Below are positions 46,297-55,464 of a stretch of 64,000 bases of DNA, one piece after another. Origin of the DNA: Sodalis ligni (lineage in GTDB: Bacteria > Pseudomonadota > Gammaproteobacteria > Enterobacterales > Enterobacteriaceae); NCBI RefSeq assembly GCF_016865525.2, contig NZ_CP075169.1, positions 4,650,337 to 4,714,336 of the forward strand, in the 5' to 3' direction. The position numbers and the translations under genes were made by a program. The notes beneath the pieces are model-generated. The model did not search any database. It worked only from the letters and a program-made list of their open reading frames with translations, and had not been told where the DNA came from. Every line of letters begins with the position of its first letter. The first letter of the stretch is position 1.

Positions 46297-47743
46297 ACTA
46301 CCCCACTATGTACGCAAAATCTTTCATTGCTCATGGCACTCAGAAACTGGGGAAGCATATGTTGGTGGAAAAGAATTTTTGGCGACAACTCATCTTATAT
46401 TAAAGTTATTCCTTCAGACGAAGTACCCACGAAAAATAATCCGCTAAGTGAACCTCCCGTTTCTTTGCTTGATGCTCTAAAATATTCATGGTCGGGGTAA
46501 CTGTAGGTATCATCGAGTCAGCCAATGCAGGTAATAGGTCCATGTTGGTCCATCCTTCCCATTTGACTTCTCAACATCAAGAATTTTATGGCTGGGTAAG
46601 GAATATTTTTGACGAATGGAAACGCTGTCTAAATTTACCCGACGATGATTTTGACAAATTAGAATTATTAGAAGAGTTTCAAATATCATATGAAGATTTA
46701 AAAAACCATCGACACCGAAATACCTAGATTTAGCGAGCTAGCAAAATCCTTTAGCATAGCGTTTATAAATACGCAGGTACTTGAAGTTAATGCACGCCGT
46801 GGCGGGAAAACACCTGAAATTGATTGGCAACAAAATTATGGATGGATTATTGTTGGTGGGGTCGCTGTTGATCGTGGCTTTACTGTTGAAGGATTAACGG
46901 TAACTTATATGCCTAGAGATGTGGGTGTTGGTAATGCGGATACAATCCAACAAAGAGCAAGATTCTTCGGTTATAAAAAACTATTTAGGTTATTGTAGAG
47001 TTTATCTCGAACAAGGAACTTTAAACGCATTTCAAAGCTATGTAACTCATGAAGAAGATATAAGAGGACAATTGATACATATCCAAAAGAGAAGCTTCCG
47101 CTGAACTATTGGAAGCGGGCATTTTAATGGATAATAACCTTAAGCCATGTCGAAATAGCGTTCTCGAATTTGATTATATGCATGAAACTTTCTCCGATAA
47201 ATGGATTTCTCAGCGTGTTGTATTGGCTTCCAATGAAGTTATTGAATATAATAGAAATATCATAAACGAATTTGTTAAAAATTTAGATTTTTCAGAAAAT
47301 ATAGGCCACGTTCAGAGAACTGAAATACAAAAGCATGAAGTTTGTAATAATGTATCTCTTCGCGATATAATGGAAAAAGTTTTAATTAATATTAGAATAA
47401 CAGGTAATACAGATTCTCAAAGGAATACCGCTCTATTGCTTAATATTAAAAATGTTTAGAATCTAACAATGATGAAGTATGTAATATTTATAAAATGAGC
47501 CCTAAAGAGAAAAGAGAACGTAGTGTCAATAATAACGGCGAAATTGCCAATCTGTTTCAAGGTGAATATCCTGTAAATGGTATTCGCGGTGAGATATATC
47601 CAGGAGACAGAAATATTGGAAAGGGCGAAAATATCACAATTCAAATACGTTCGATAAATATTCTGCTTGAAGGCAGTGTTATAGCCAAAGATGTAACTAT
47701 TCTTGCTATATGGATGCCAAGTAGATTAGCAAAACAATTATAG
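46297..47743 (+). pseudogene. Z1-domain protein remnant (restriction/defence-associated)
   Basis: Across five frames: GDNSSYIKVIPSDEVPTKNN, VSLLDALKY, VGVTVGIIESANAGNRSMLV, SQHQEFYGWVRNIFDEWKRC, YGWIIVGGVAVDRGFTVEGL, TVTYMPRDVGVGNADTIQQR, ARFFGYKKNYLGYCRVYLEQ. This is the Z1 domain, found in helicase-like proteins of MORC/MutL-type restriction operons. The N-terminal P-loop part is missing and the C-terminal third is preserved to a stop at 47743. It probably belonged with the GHKL-nuclease gene at 40.5 kb. Confidence 0.75.
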
Positions 47744-47771
47744 TGCAGGAAGAGCAGTTTTAATTATTGAT

Positions 47772-47790
47772 AGGGGAAGATTCCCCTTTT
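47772..47790 (+). terminator. Terminator after the Z1 remnant
   Basis: GGGGAA-GA-TTCCCC followed by TTTT, 30 bp beyond the Z1 remnant's stop. Confidence 0.65.
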
Positions 47791-47810
47791 CATCTAATTG
47801 AACTAAATCT

Positions 47811-48961
47811 CTAAATAGCCTTGCAAAATAGTAGATCACTCGAAGGGAACTCAGTCCGATTTATGCGATCTGATCAATCGCCAAAATCACAAATCACCCA
47901 CCGGACTGAGCGATGCCGATCATAGCATTTATACCTGATGAAGAACGATATCTGATGAGAAAAGAGGCCCAGCACACTCGTGATAAAAATCGCGCTCGCC
48001 GATTGATGGCGATGCTCATGTTGCACCAGGGAATGACCGTTACCGAGGTCGCCAAAATACTGTGTGCGGCTCGTTCTTCCGTAGGACGTTGGATTAATTT
48101 ATTTACTTTATATGGAGTGAGTGGGTTAAAAAGTCTCAAGCCCGGTCGTGAGCCGCAGTGGCCTGTTGCTGATATATTGCCCATTCTGCCGCTTCTTGTA
48201 CAACTTTCACCGCAAGATTTTGGTTGGCTGCGTTCTCGCTGGAGTACCGAACTTTTGGCCCGGGTTGTTAATCGGCTTTTCAACATCACGCTTCATCCCG
48301 CCACGTTATACCGCTACCTCAGACAGGCGGACCTTGTCTGGCGCAGAGCCGCGCCGACGCTGAAAATAAATGACCCCACTATGAGGAAAAACAAGCGGCT
48401 ATCGAACAAGCCCTCGCACAAAACTCCATTGATAATCCGGTGTTTTATCAAGATGAAGTGGATATCGATTTAAACCCGAAAATCGGCTCGGACTGGTGTT
48501 TGAAAGGAAGGCAAAAGCGCATCGTCACGCCGGGGATGAACCAGAAGCATTACCTGGAGGGCGCGCTGCATGCCGGGACGGGACAAGTCCATTATGCCAG
48601 CGGCAGCAGTAAGAATTCAGACTTGTTTATCAATCTATTAAAGGTATTGAAAAGGACCTACCGGCGGGCCAAGACGATAACGTTAATCGTTGATAACTAT
48701 GTCATTCATAAAAGCCGGAAGGTAAAAAGGGCTGGCAAACAACAAAAATTCAGGTTGATTTTTGCCTACCTATTCTCCGTGGTTGAACCTGATAGAGCGG
48801 CTCTGGTTATCATTGCATGAAACGGTAACGCGTAATAATCAATGCCGATATATGTGGCAATTGCTGAACCGGGTTGCTCAGTTTATGGAAGCCGCATCAC
48901 CGTTTCCGGGTAACCAGCACGGACTGGCGAAAGTGGAGCGATAATATGCAAAGCTATTTAG
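47811..48961 (+). mobile_element. IS630-family insertion sequence
   Basis: About 1.15 kb bounded by inverted ends CTAAATAGCCTTGCA (47811-47825) and TGCAAAGCTATTTAG (48947-48961), which match at 14 of 15 positions. A TA dinucleotide sits in each end, as expected for the TA target duplication of IS630. It encloses one frameshifted transposase. A second inverted pair, CAGTCCG and CGGACTG, lies just before the transposase start. Confidence 0.8.
47913..48944 (+). pseudogene. IS630-family transposase, frameshifted
   Basis: Starts MPIIAFIPDEERYLMRKEAQ, with the N-terminal helix-turn-helix MTVTEVAKILCAARSSVGRW. After a frame change the catalytic DDE core follows: FYQDEVDIDLNPKIGSDW (first Asp), LIVDNYVIHKSRKV (second Asp), then in another frame LPTYSPWLNLIERLWLSLHE (the final Glu). 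At least two frameshifts separate these, near 48385 and 48735. IS630 elements can need programmed frameshifting, but two changes suggest an inactive copy. Confidence 0.88.
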
Positions 48962-49328
48962 TACTTTCCGATGGGGTAACATTTATTCTGACACTAGGGG
49001 ATATCGCGGCGGGTTACTGGCAGCTGAGCCAGCTGTTGGTGGACTTCAGTACCGGGCATGCGGATGGCAGTAACCAGAAACAACTGTTCTAGCTGTCAAA
49101 ACGACCTTACTGATCTTGGATGACAGGGGACTGGACAAGTTATCGGCGTGCCAATCATCGGATCTGCTGGAAGTGATGGAAGATCGCTATGGCAATGGCA
49201 GCACGGCGATCGTCAGCCAATTGCCAGTGAGCGAATGGTACAAAATGATCAGCAATTCTACGGTAGCCGACGCCCTGATGGACTGGCTAATGTACAGTGG
49301 GCATCTGATAGAACTTAAGGGGAATTGA
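48962..49328 (+). pseudogene. IS21 helper ATPase (IstB) C-terminal remnant
   Basis: The frame shows a degraded QLLVDFSTGHADGSNQ, a stop, then KTTLLILDDRGLDKLS (Walker B region), VMEDRYGNGSTAIVSQLPVS (sensor) and DALMDWLMYSGHLIELKGN, the end of the IstB ATPase. The N-terminal Walker A half and the IS21 transposase are missing. It begins directly at the IS630 right end, so IS630 probably inserted into or next to an older IS21 copy. The gap 49329-49585 is AT-rich with no gene. Confidence 0.8.
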
Positions 49329-49548
49329 TGCAAAAGTGACGCAAACCAATCATATAGAGTAAACAAAGAAGAGAAAAAGCGCGGTCGAAATTACCGTAAT
49401 ACGCAATCAGATTAGTCATTCATATCACATTGCGCGATTTTTGGGTACACATGAGTAGTTTTATATGATTTAATAAATACACTAAAATTGAACGAAGTGT
49501 ATATAAAATAACCAATTTTTCACTTGGCTTGATTATACCCTAGGTGTA

Positions 49549-49564
49549 CTGTGTATGCATACAG
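49549..49564. promoter_or_regulatory. Near-consensus LexA box upstream of the Kiwa-like pair
   Basis: CTGTGTATGCATACAG fits CTGT-N8-ACAG exactly and is flanked as TA...TA, like strong SOS boxes. It lies 21 bp before the kwaA-like ATG and close to a TATACC-type -10. The dinB box at 60907 in this window is a direct comparison. Confidence 0.75.
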
Positions 49565-49585
49565 TACTACTTATGAGGTTTTATC

Positions 49586-50104
49586 ATGAATAAATTTGCT
49601 AGGATCCTTTTAACAGCAAGTTCAATTGCTCCGGTATGTGTGACTTTAATGTTTATCGGTTATGTTAAACATGCTCACTGGCTCATTTACTCATCTTTAA
49701 TTGTCTGTTTGTTTAGTTGGTTCTCATGCGTGTTTTTCATTCATTTTGCCAAAAAACATAATAGTATTAAATAAAAATATTGACTCAATTTCACCTGCAA
49801 ATAAAGAAGTTACTAATTACTTTCTTAGCTATTTATTCCCTCTTTTAGGTACTGATGCCATTTCCTCAGACTGGAAATATGCTCTTTTCTTTTATGCCTC
49901 ACTTCTATTTTACATTAGTTTTTCGGAAAATTATAGTTTCAACCCTCTCTTGTCAATCTTAGGATTTAAATTTTATGAAGCAGAAGATAATACAGGCGTT
50001 GGATTTGTTCTTATCTCAAAAGAGATAATTTTGATGTCAAAGGTAAAGATTTCGCTGTAATTCAGTTAACCGACTACACGTATTTGCATGTTAAAGGTGA
50101 TAAT
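49586..50104 (+). pseudogene. kwaA: KwaA-like membrane protein (Kiwa defence), frameshifted
   Basis: MNKFARILLTASSIAPVCVT opens a protein with about four membrane helices (LMFIGYVKHAHW, LIYSSLIVCLFSWFSCVFFI, ALFFYASLLFYISF). It continues SPANKEVTNYFLSYLFPLLG, NPLLSILGFKFYEAEDNTGV, GFVLISKE and QLTDYTYLHV. This architecture and the FYE...LISK segment agree with my memory of KwaA, the membrane sensor of the Kiwa anti-phage system. Frames change near 49770 and 50025, both at A/T runs. No stop separates it from the next gene in the last frame, so the boundary is unsure. A LexA box lies just upstream. Confidence 0.55.
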
Positions 50105-50985
50105 ATGCCGCTTTTCGCCATTATGGATAATACAGCATCCAATCGGATTTTAAGAATTGATACAGATAAACAAACAGATGTAAAAATTATAAAAATTTTT
50201 CAAGATCAATATTCTCTTTTGAATCTCATCATAATACAATTTTACCGTTTTATGCTGGATACACCCTACATATAGTGAGTGTTTTTGATTGATCCTTTTC
50301 CTGATGCCGCCCTTTTAGAAGATGCCTTAAAACGGAGCACTGCAATTCCCGTTTGGGTACCAAATAAGGATCCGATCGATAAAATCAAAGGATTATTTGT
50401 TGGAGTTCAATATCCAAGTAACACATCTAATATAGCCATACAGGTATTCACTAAAGCTCAAATTCTAGATTTTTCTAAATCTTTATGGATGAGCAACAAT
50501 GTTTTACAATGGCGTCATCAATTGGATTTAATATAAGTGATAAGCTTGTTGCTACAATTCAATCAAAAAATAAAATTCAAAAGTTTCTTAAGGTTAAGAG
50601 GGATATTTGATATGGACCCTTATTTCAAAGAAGCGACAGATCAAGATTTAGATATTTTTATCAACAGTAAAAGCTTTGATGTACCCTCAGGATTTGAGCT
50701 CATTCCAATAGCAGATACTGTAATACGCACTAAAATTGCTCTAATTAGCAAGTCAGGAATACTTGACAACCATACCATAAAAGAATTAAAATTGCTGCTA
50801 AAAAGTAAATTTCAATTTAAAACCATCATTGATGGTGGAATTGAAAAATAGCTCTACCTGATACTAAGAAAGAAATTAAAACACTTTTGACCTTTCTAGA
50901 TGAAGATATTTTCGTAGCGGAAATTAGTAAGAAAAGATTTCGGTCCAACTCCAAAGACCAATTTAAAATTGTCTCACCTTACTAA
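50105..50985 (+). pseudogene. kwaB: KwaB-like DUF4868 protein (Kiwa defence), frameshifted
   Basis: Joined frames read MPLFAIMDNTASNRILRIDT, HHNTILPFYAGYTLHIVSVF, DAALLEDALKRSTAIPVWVP, IFDMDPYFKEATDQDLDIFI, then LPDTKKEIKTLLTFLDEDIF and KRFRSNSKDQFKIVSPY to a stop at 50985. The FKEATD segment and the FLDEDIF...SNSK end are typical of DUF4868, the KwaB family that acts on DNA when KwaA senses membrane disturbance by phage. About 293 residues, close to the known length. At least four frame changes, mostly in A runs. A hairpin terminator follows. Confidence 0.6.
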
Positions 50986-51008
50986 ATTAGCAAGGTGAGC
51001 TATTTTAT
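50973..51008. terminator. Terminator shared by convergent genes
   Basis: CTCACCTT (50973-50980) pairs with AAGGTGAG (50992-50999), the loop contains CTAA-ATTAG that can pair further, and TATTTTAT follows. It covers the end of the kwaB-like gene and the end of the leftward fragment beyond it. Confidence 0.7.
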
Positions 51009-51307
51009 ACATCCATTTCAATTTCTGCGTTTAGAGCGGATAAATAGCCGAAAATAAATCCTTCTGAAGATTGTAATTTCTTACGTATAGTTCCTTCATA
51101 ACACCACCATTTTCTTGCTATAGATATCAATAGTATAGCATAGACGCAGTGCATAATAAGGAATTCATAATCACTAGGACTATAAGTTGTAATACATCCA
51201 ACACAACCTTCTACAATAAGACCATCTTCGTCACAGCACTGATTTTGGCTTCGATGAAAGGGAATAAGACCTTTGAATCCAGCAGCAATATGCGGCCAGG
51301 CTGTCTA
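51005..51307 (-). pseudogene. Fragment of an unknown gene, 5' end lost
   Basis: An open leftward frame without a start: WPHIAAGFKGLIPFHRSQNQ, CCDEDGLIVEGCVGCITTYS, YEFLIMHCVYAILLISIARK, WWCYEGTIRKKLQSSEGFIF, ending at 51005. It is Cys-rich with one hydrophobic segment. It is interrupted at the boundary with the integrase remnant. No family is recognised. Confidence 0.35.
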
Positions 51308-51329
51308 AATATTATTGCTCCCGGCGCAT

Positions 51330-51652
51330 GATCCTCATCGTTCTACGATAGTTCGATTATCCCGCATCGCTTTCACAGGCTGGCACGCCGGCCTAAAGCG
51401 AGCAGGGATCGAAAATTTCCGATTCAATGACTTGCGACACACTTATGCCAGTTGGCTGATTCAATCCGGGATCCCCTTATCATTGTTGCAGGAAATGGCG
51501 GATGTGAGTCAATTGAATCGGTGCGCCGTTAAACGCACCTTGCCCCTAACCATCTGACTGAGCACGCAAAACAGATAGATTTGATTATGGGGAATTACGG
51601 CACGAATTCGACACGCGAGCTTAAGAAGGTTGTGGGTGCTGGTGATAAGTGA
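51330..51652 (+). pseudogene. Tyrosine-recombinase integrase, C-terminal remnant
   Basis: The catalytic end of a phage/island integrase: [40 protein letters not shown] (the H-x-x-R region of the active site is here as LRHTYASW), then a frame change, a TAA where the nucleophile Tyr codon is expected ([23 protein letters not shown]), and a stop at 51652. The N-terminal two thirds are missing. It ends 11 bp from the tRNA 3' end, the usual place for an integrase in a tRNA-borne island. It is inactive. Confidence 0.88.
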
Positions 51653-51662
51653 TTGATTTCAC

Positions 51663-51738
51663 TGGTGCCGATAATAGGAGTCGAACCTACGACCTTCGCA
51701 TTACGAATGCGCTGCTCTACCAACTGAGCTATATCGGC
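51663..51738 (-). tRNA. thrW: tRNA-Thr(CGT), thrW type
   Basis: The complement reads GCCGATATAGCTCAGTTGGT... with a 7-bp acceptor stem GCCGATA/TATCGGC, D arm, anticodon loop TTCGTAA (anticodon CGT), T arm GGTTCGACTCC and an encoded CCA end. It stands next to proA, as thrW does in E. coli, where prophage CP4-6 is integrated at the same tRNA. The island lies on its 3' side. Confidence 0.95.
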
Positions 51739-51926
51739 ATGATAAGGCTGTCATGCGGGGGCAAATCACGGGGGGACACGTTATGCAAAAGCGCTTGAAG
51801 AGTCAATAGGCGCGCGTCCGTATGCTGATAAAAAGAGCAGATTGCTAATAAAAATCAACCAATCAACATCCGCTATCATTAACCAGACAACTTTTTGTTC
51901 TTCTTTTTACAGCCAAGAGGTGGTTA

Positions 51927-52349
51927 ATGAAGTTACAAGGCGTACACCATACCGCGCTGGCGGTGGCTGATATGGCAACGATGACGGCGTTTTACCGCGA
52001 TACCCTCGGTATGCAGGGTCATCCCACCAAACACAACTGGCTGGGCACCGGCCACGGCTTTTCCCTGCATCTGATGCCCACCGCCAAGCCGCTGGCACCC
52101 AGAGATTCCTCCCGTCATATCGCCTTTCAGGTGGAGAATCTCAACGATTGTTGCCGCCATCTGCTGGAGAAAGGCCTGCGACCTTATCAAATGTCCCTTT
52201 CCATGGAGGTGTTCTGGCTGACGGATAGCGAAGGTCCGCTGGACCAGGGCATCGGTACGATTTTCCTGGAAGATCCGGAAGGCAATACATTAGAGTTTGT
52301 GGAACGGCATCGAGGACTTTTTGCTGAGTATGATGACGGGCTGGATTGA
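51927..52349 (+). CDS. VOC-family (glyoxalase/bleomycin-resistance fold) protein
   Basis: A 140-residue two-module VOC protein. GVHHTALAVADMATMTAFYR opens the first beta-alpha-beta module with the metal-ligand His; SSRHIAFQVENLNDCCRHLL and TIFLEDPEGNTLEFVERH close the second, the last with the usual Glu. The family includes glyoxalase I, dioxygenases and antibiotic-binding proteins; the substrate here is unknown. It reads away from the tRNA and is convergent with proA. It seems intact. Confidence 0.85.
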   Translation: MKLQGVHHTALAVADMATMTAFYRDTLGMQGHPTKHNWLGTGHGFSLHLMPTAKPLAPRDSSRHIAFQVENLNDCCRHLLEKGLRPYQMSLSMEVFWLTDSEGPLDQGIGTIFLEDPEGNTLEFVERHRGLFAEYDDGLD

Positions 52350-52396
52350 TCTGGCAAATCACGTTTCAGACTTGAATACTGCTAGGGAAAAATAAG

Positions 52397-52423
52397 CATG
52401 GCCGCCAAAATGCGGCGGCCATG
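52397..52423 (-). terminator. Terminator of the proBA operon
   Basis: CATGGCCGCC and GGCGGCCATG (10-bp stem, 7-base loop). On the minus strand it is followed by CTTATTTTTC, so it suits proA; it also separates the convergent VOC gene. Confidence 0.8.
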
Positions 52424-52497
52424 AAGTAAATTAAGATTATGCAGAGCAAAGAGTCCATCAAAACAAGGGGTCCTAGTAGTCACAGAAGCCCAGACCA

Positions 52498-53751
52498 TCA
52501 CCCCCGCACCAGATTATCCCCGTACCCAATCCACTTATAGGTAGTGAGCGCTTCCAAACCCATGGGCCCTCGGGCATGCAACTTCTGGGTGCTGACCGCC
52601 ACTTCTGCCCCCAGGCCGAACTGGCCGCCGTCGGTGAAGCGGGTGCTGGCGTTGACATACACCGCCGAGGAGTCCACTTCCCGCACAAAGCGTTCCGCCG
52701 CGCTGAGGGATTGGGTGAGGATGGCGTCGGAGTGCTGGGTGCCGTAAATGCGGATATGTTCCACCGCCTGGTCGAAGCCGGTGACCACCCGGACGTTCAG
52801 GTCAAGGGAAAGCCATTCGTCGTGGTAATTCGCTTCTTCCACCGCCACGCAGGTGGCGGGGCCGTCCGCCAGATAGGGCATGGCCCGTTCATCGGCGTGC
52901 AGCCGTACGCCCACAGAATGCATATGGCGGCTCAGGGCGGCCAGGAACTCCGGAGCAATGCCTTGGTGTACCAAGAGGGTTTCAAGGGAATTACAGGCGC
53001 TGGGACGCTGTATTTTGGCGTTCTCGATGACCTTCAGCGCCTGGGTGAAGTCGATGGTCTCGTCGGCATAGATATGGCAGACGCCGATGCCGCCGGTAAT
53101 CACCGGGATGGTGGACTGTTCGCGGCAGAGTTTATGCAGCGCCGCGCCGCCGCGGGGGATCAGCATGTCCACATACTGGTCCAGGCGCAGCAGTTCGGCC
53201 ACCAGGGCGCGATCGGGGTTGTCGATGGCCTGTACCGCTTCTTTCGGCAGGTTGCAGGCGGCAAGGGCATCCTGGATGACGCTGACGGTGGCGGTATTGG
53301 TGCGGTGAGTCTCTTTGCCGCCGCGCAGGATAACCGCGTTGCCGGTTTTCAGGCACAGGGACGCTACGTCCACCGTGACGTTGGGGCGCGCTTCGTAGAT
53401 AACCCCCACTACCCCCAGCGGCACCCGGCGGCGTTCGAGCTTCAGGCCGTTATCCAGCAAACGCCCGTCAATCACCTGCCCCACCGGATCGGTAAGCAGA
53501 GCGACCTGGCGTACGTCTTGGGCAATGGCCGACAGCCGGGCGGGGGTGAGCAGCAAACGATCCAGCAGCGCTTCGCTCAGGCCGTTTTGCCGAGCATCGG
53601 CCATGTCCAGGGCATTGGCACGGAGGATAGTCTCGCTTTGCGCGTCCAGCCGGTCGGCGATGGCCAGCAATGCCCGGTTCTTTTCAGCGCTGCTGAGCAC
53701 TGAAATTTGCCAGGAGGCCTGTTTGGCGGCCCTACCCATTTGCTCGAGCAT
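52498..53751 (-). CDS. proA: Gamma-glutamyl phosphate reductase
   Basis: A 417-residue NADPH-dependent reductase, second step of proline synthesis (glutamyl-5-phosphate to glutamate semialdehyde). Seen: [20 protein letters not shown], the cofactor/substrate region [11 protein letters not shown], the catalytic-Cys segment [17 protein letters not shown] and [20 protein letters not shown] near the end. Length equals the E. coli enzyme. It follows proB with 9 bp between and both act as a complex. The gene is fully open, with no sign of decay. Confidence 0.98.
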   Translation of the reverse strand: MLEQMGRAAKQASWQISVLSSAEKNRALLAIADRLDAQSETILRANALDMADARQNGLSEALLDRLLLTPARLSAIAQDVRQVALLTDPVGQVIDGRLLDNGLKLERRRVPLGVVGVIYEARPNVTVDVASLCLKTGNAVILRGGKETHRTNTATVSVIQDALAACNLPKEAVQAIDNPDRALVAELLRLDQYVDMLIPRGGAALHKLCREQSTIPVITGGIGVCHIYADETIDFTQALKVIENAKIQRPSACNSLETLLVHQGIAPEFLAALSRHMHSVGVRLHADERAMPYLADGPATCVAVEEANYHDEWLSLDLNVRVVTGFDQAVEHIRIYGTQHSDAILTQSLSAAERFVREVDSSAVYVNASTRFTDGGQFGLGAEVAVSTQKLHARGPMGLEALTTYKWIGYGDNLVRG

Positions 53752-53760
53752 GAAAACTCC

Positions 53761-54864
53761 TTAATAAATAATCATATCGTCGCGATGGATCACCACCGGG
53801 CCGTATTCGTAGCCGAGGATGTCGCTTATCTGCTGGGAGTGATGGCCGGCAATCATGCGCAGGGCGTCGCTGTTGTAGCGGCTGACGCCGTGGGCGATGT
53901 CCTTGCCGTTCAGCCCGCGGATGCGCACCACCACGCCACGGGAGAAATCCCCCGCCACCGCTTTGATGCCTTTGGGCAGCAGCGAGCTGCCCCGCTCCAG
54001 TATGGCGGTGAGCGCGCCGTCGTCGACGGTAATGTCCCCCGCCGGCGGCGGCCCGAACAGCCAGCGTTTGCGGGACTCCAGCGGCATCTCCTGGGCATGG
54101 AAGCGGGTGCCCACCGGCAGGTCCGCCATCATGTCGCCGATAACGCCGGGCCGGTTGCCGGCGGCGATCACTACGTCCACTCCGGCCCGGCTGGCCACTT
54201 CGGCCGCCTGTATTTTGGTGGCCATGCCGCCGGTGCCAAGGCCGGATACGCTGTCGCCGGCCACGCCGCGCAGGGCGTCGTTGATGACTTTGACTTCGGC
54301 AATCAGCTCCGCGTCTGGATGGTTGCGGGGATCGGCGGTATACAGGCCTGCGATGTCGGTGAGCAGCAGCAGCTTGTTGGCATCCGCCAATATCGCCACC
54401 AGGGCCGAAAGGTTGTCGTTGTCCCCCACCTTGATTTCAGCGGTGGCCACCGCGTCGTTTTCATTGATAACCGGGACGATGCGGTTGTCCAGCAGCGCGC
54501 GCAGGGTGTCGCGGGCGTTGAGGAAACGTTCGCGGTCTTCCATATCGGCGCGGGTGAGCAGCATCTGTCCGATATGGATGCCGTAAATGGAAAATAATTG
54601 TTCCCATAGCTGAATCAGGCTGCTTTGGCCGACGGCGGCCAGTAATTGCTTGGAGGCGATGGTGGCCGGCAGTTCCGGGTAGCCCAGATGTTCACGACCG
54701 GCGGCGATGGCCCCCGAGGTGACAATCACGATGCGGTGCCCGGCGCCGTGCAGCTGGGCGCACTGGCGCACCAGCTCGACGATATGGGCGCGGTTGAGCC
54801 GGCGCGATCCGCCGGTGAGTACGCTGGTGCCCAGTTTCACAACCAAGGTCTGGCTGCCATCCAT
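53761..54864 (-). CDS. proB: Glutamate 5-kinase
   Basis: A 367-residue enzyme that phosphorylates glutamate in the first, feedback-inhibited step of proline synthesis. The amino-acid-kinase domain shows [57 protein letters not shown] and [20 protein letters not shown]; a PUA domain occupies about residues 280-360. Same length as in E. coli. In E. coli phoE lies between proB and crl; it is missing here, and crl follows directly. Confidence 0.98.
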   Translation of the reverse strand: MDGSQTLVVKLGTSVLTGGSRRLNRAHIVELVRQCAQLHGAGHRIVIVTSGAIAAGREHLGYPELPATIASKQLLAAVGQSSLIQLWEQLFSIYGIHIGQMLLTRADMEDRERFLNARDTLRALLDNRIVPVINENDAVATAEIKVGDNDNLSALVAILADANKLLLLTDIAGLYTADPRNHPDAELIAEVKVINDALRGVAGDSVSGLGTGGMATKIQAAEVASRAGVDVVIAAGNRPGVIGDMMADLPVGTRFHAQEMPLESRKRWLFGPPPAGDITVDDGALTAILERGSSLLPKGIKAVAGDFSRGVVVRIRGLNGKDIAHGVSRYNSDALRMIAGHHSQQISDILGYEYGPVVIHRDDMIIY

Positions 54865-54911
54865 AATTTTTATACCGTTATAAATTTTGAAATGCCTTGC
54901 CTGTCTTTTTT

Positions 54912-54950
54912 AAAAAAAAGAAAAAGCGCTATGCCGGTCAGCATAACGCG
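54912..54950 (-). terminator. Terminator of crl
   Basis: On the minus strand CGCGTTATGC-TGACCG-GCATAGCGC is followed by TTTTTCTTTTTTTT, a strong intrinsic terminator 30 bp after crl. Confidence 0.85.
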
Positions 54951-54981
54951 ATTTGCGATAAAAAGCAGGCCCGGCGTGCTG

Positions 54982-55383
54982 TCAGGAAGACAGGCTGAAG
55001 GGATGGTCTTTAAAGGAATCCGCCGGTTCCAGCGTCATGTCCAATGAGACGATGTAGGCGCGCAGGCGGGTGTGAAACTGCCGCAGCGAGCTTTCCAATT
55101 TCTCCAACACTTCCTGCTCTTTGATTTTTTTCTCGCTCCAGTGGCCCTCTTTGTCGAACAGGCCCAAATGGTAGGTGTAGGTGTAGCGTTTTTCTTTGGC
55201 GTTCAGATCTATCCACCAGCCATAGAACTCCCGCTTTTCAGGCGACGGCTGCATGTTGATGCATACCGCCAGGCAATCAAAGAAAAAATGATCGTCGCTG
55301 CATTGCCCTTCCCGAATGTAGGGACCGAGCGCGGTGAATCCTTTCATTAATCTGCTTTTGGGATGTCCACTGACTAAAGCCAT
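54982..55383 (-). CDS. crl: Sigma-S-binding regulator Crl
   Basis: A 133-residue protein that binds RpoS and favours its association with core RNA polymerase, so raising expression of stationary-phase and curli genes. [40 protein letters not shown] and the acidic-aromatic pattern are those of Crl, at the expected length and in the proB-crl-frsA order. It has its own terminator. Confidence 0.95.
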   Translation of the reverse strand: MALVSGHPKSRLMKGFTALGPYIREGQCSDDHFFFDCLAVCINMQPSPEKREFYGWWIDLNAKEKRYTYTYHLGLFDKEGHWSEKKIKEQEVLEKLESSLRQFHTRLRAYIVSLDMTLEPADSFKDHPFSLSS

Positions 55384-55464
55384 GCTTTCTAACCTCTAAT
55401 ACCGCGAAAAAAATAACCGTCTTCTCTATTTAGCAAACTAATAGAATTAATCAACTTAGAATTT

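Noticed and set aside
52576..53703. A 375-codon open frame opposite proA
   Set aside because: Antisense shadow of proA, Gly/His/Asp-rich and featureless.
53707..54597. A 296-codon open frame opposite proB
   Set aside because: High-GC antisense shadow of an essential, fully conserved gene; no ribosome-binding site or family features.
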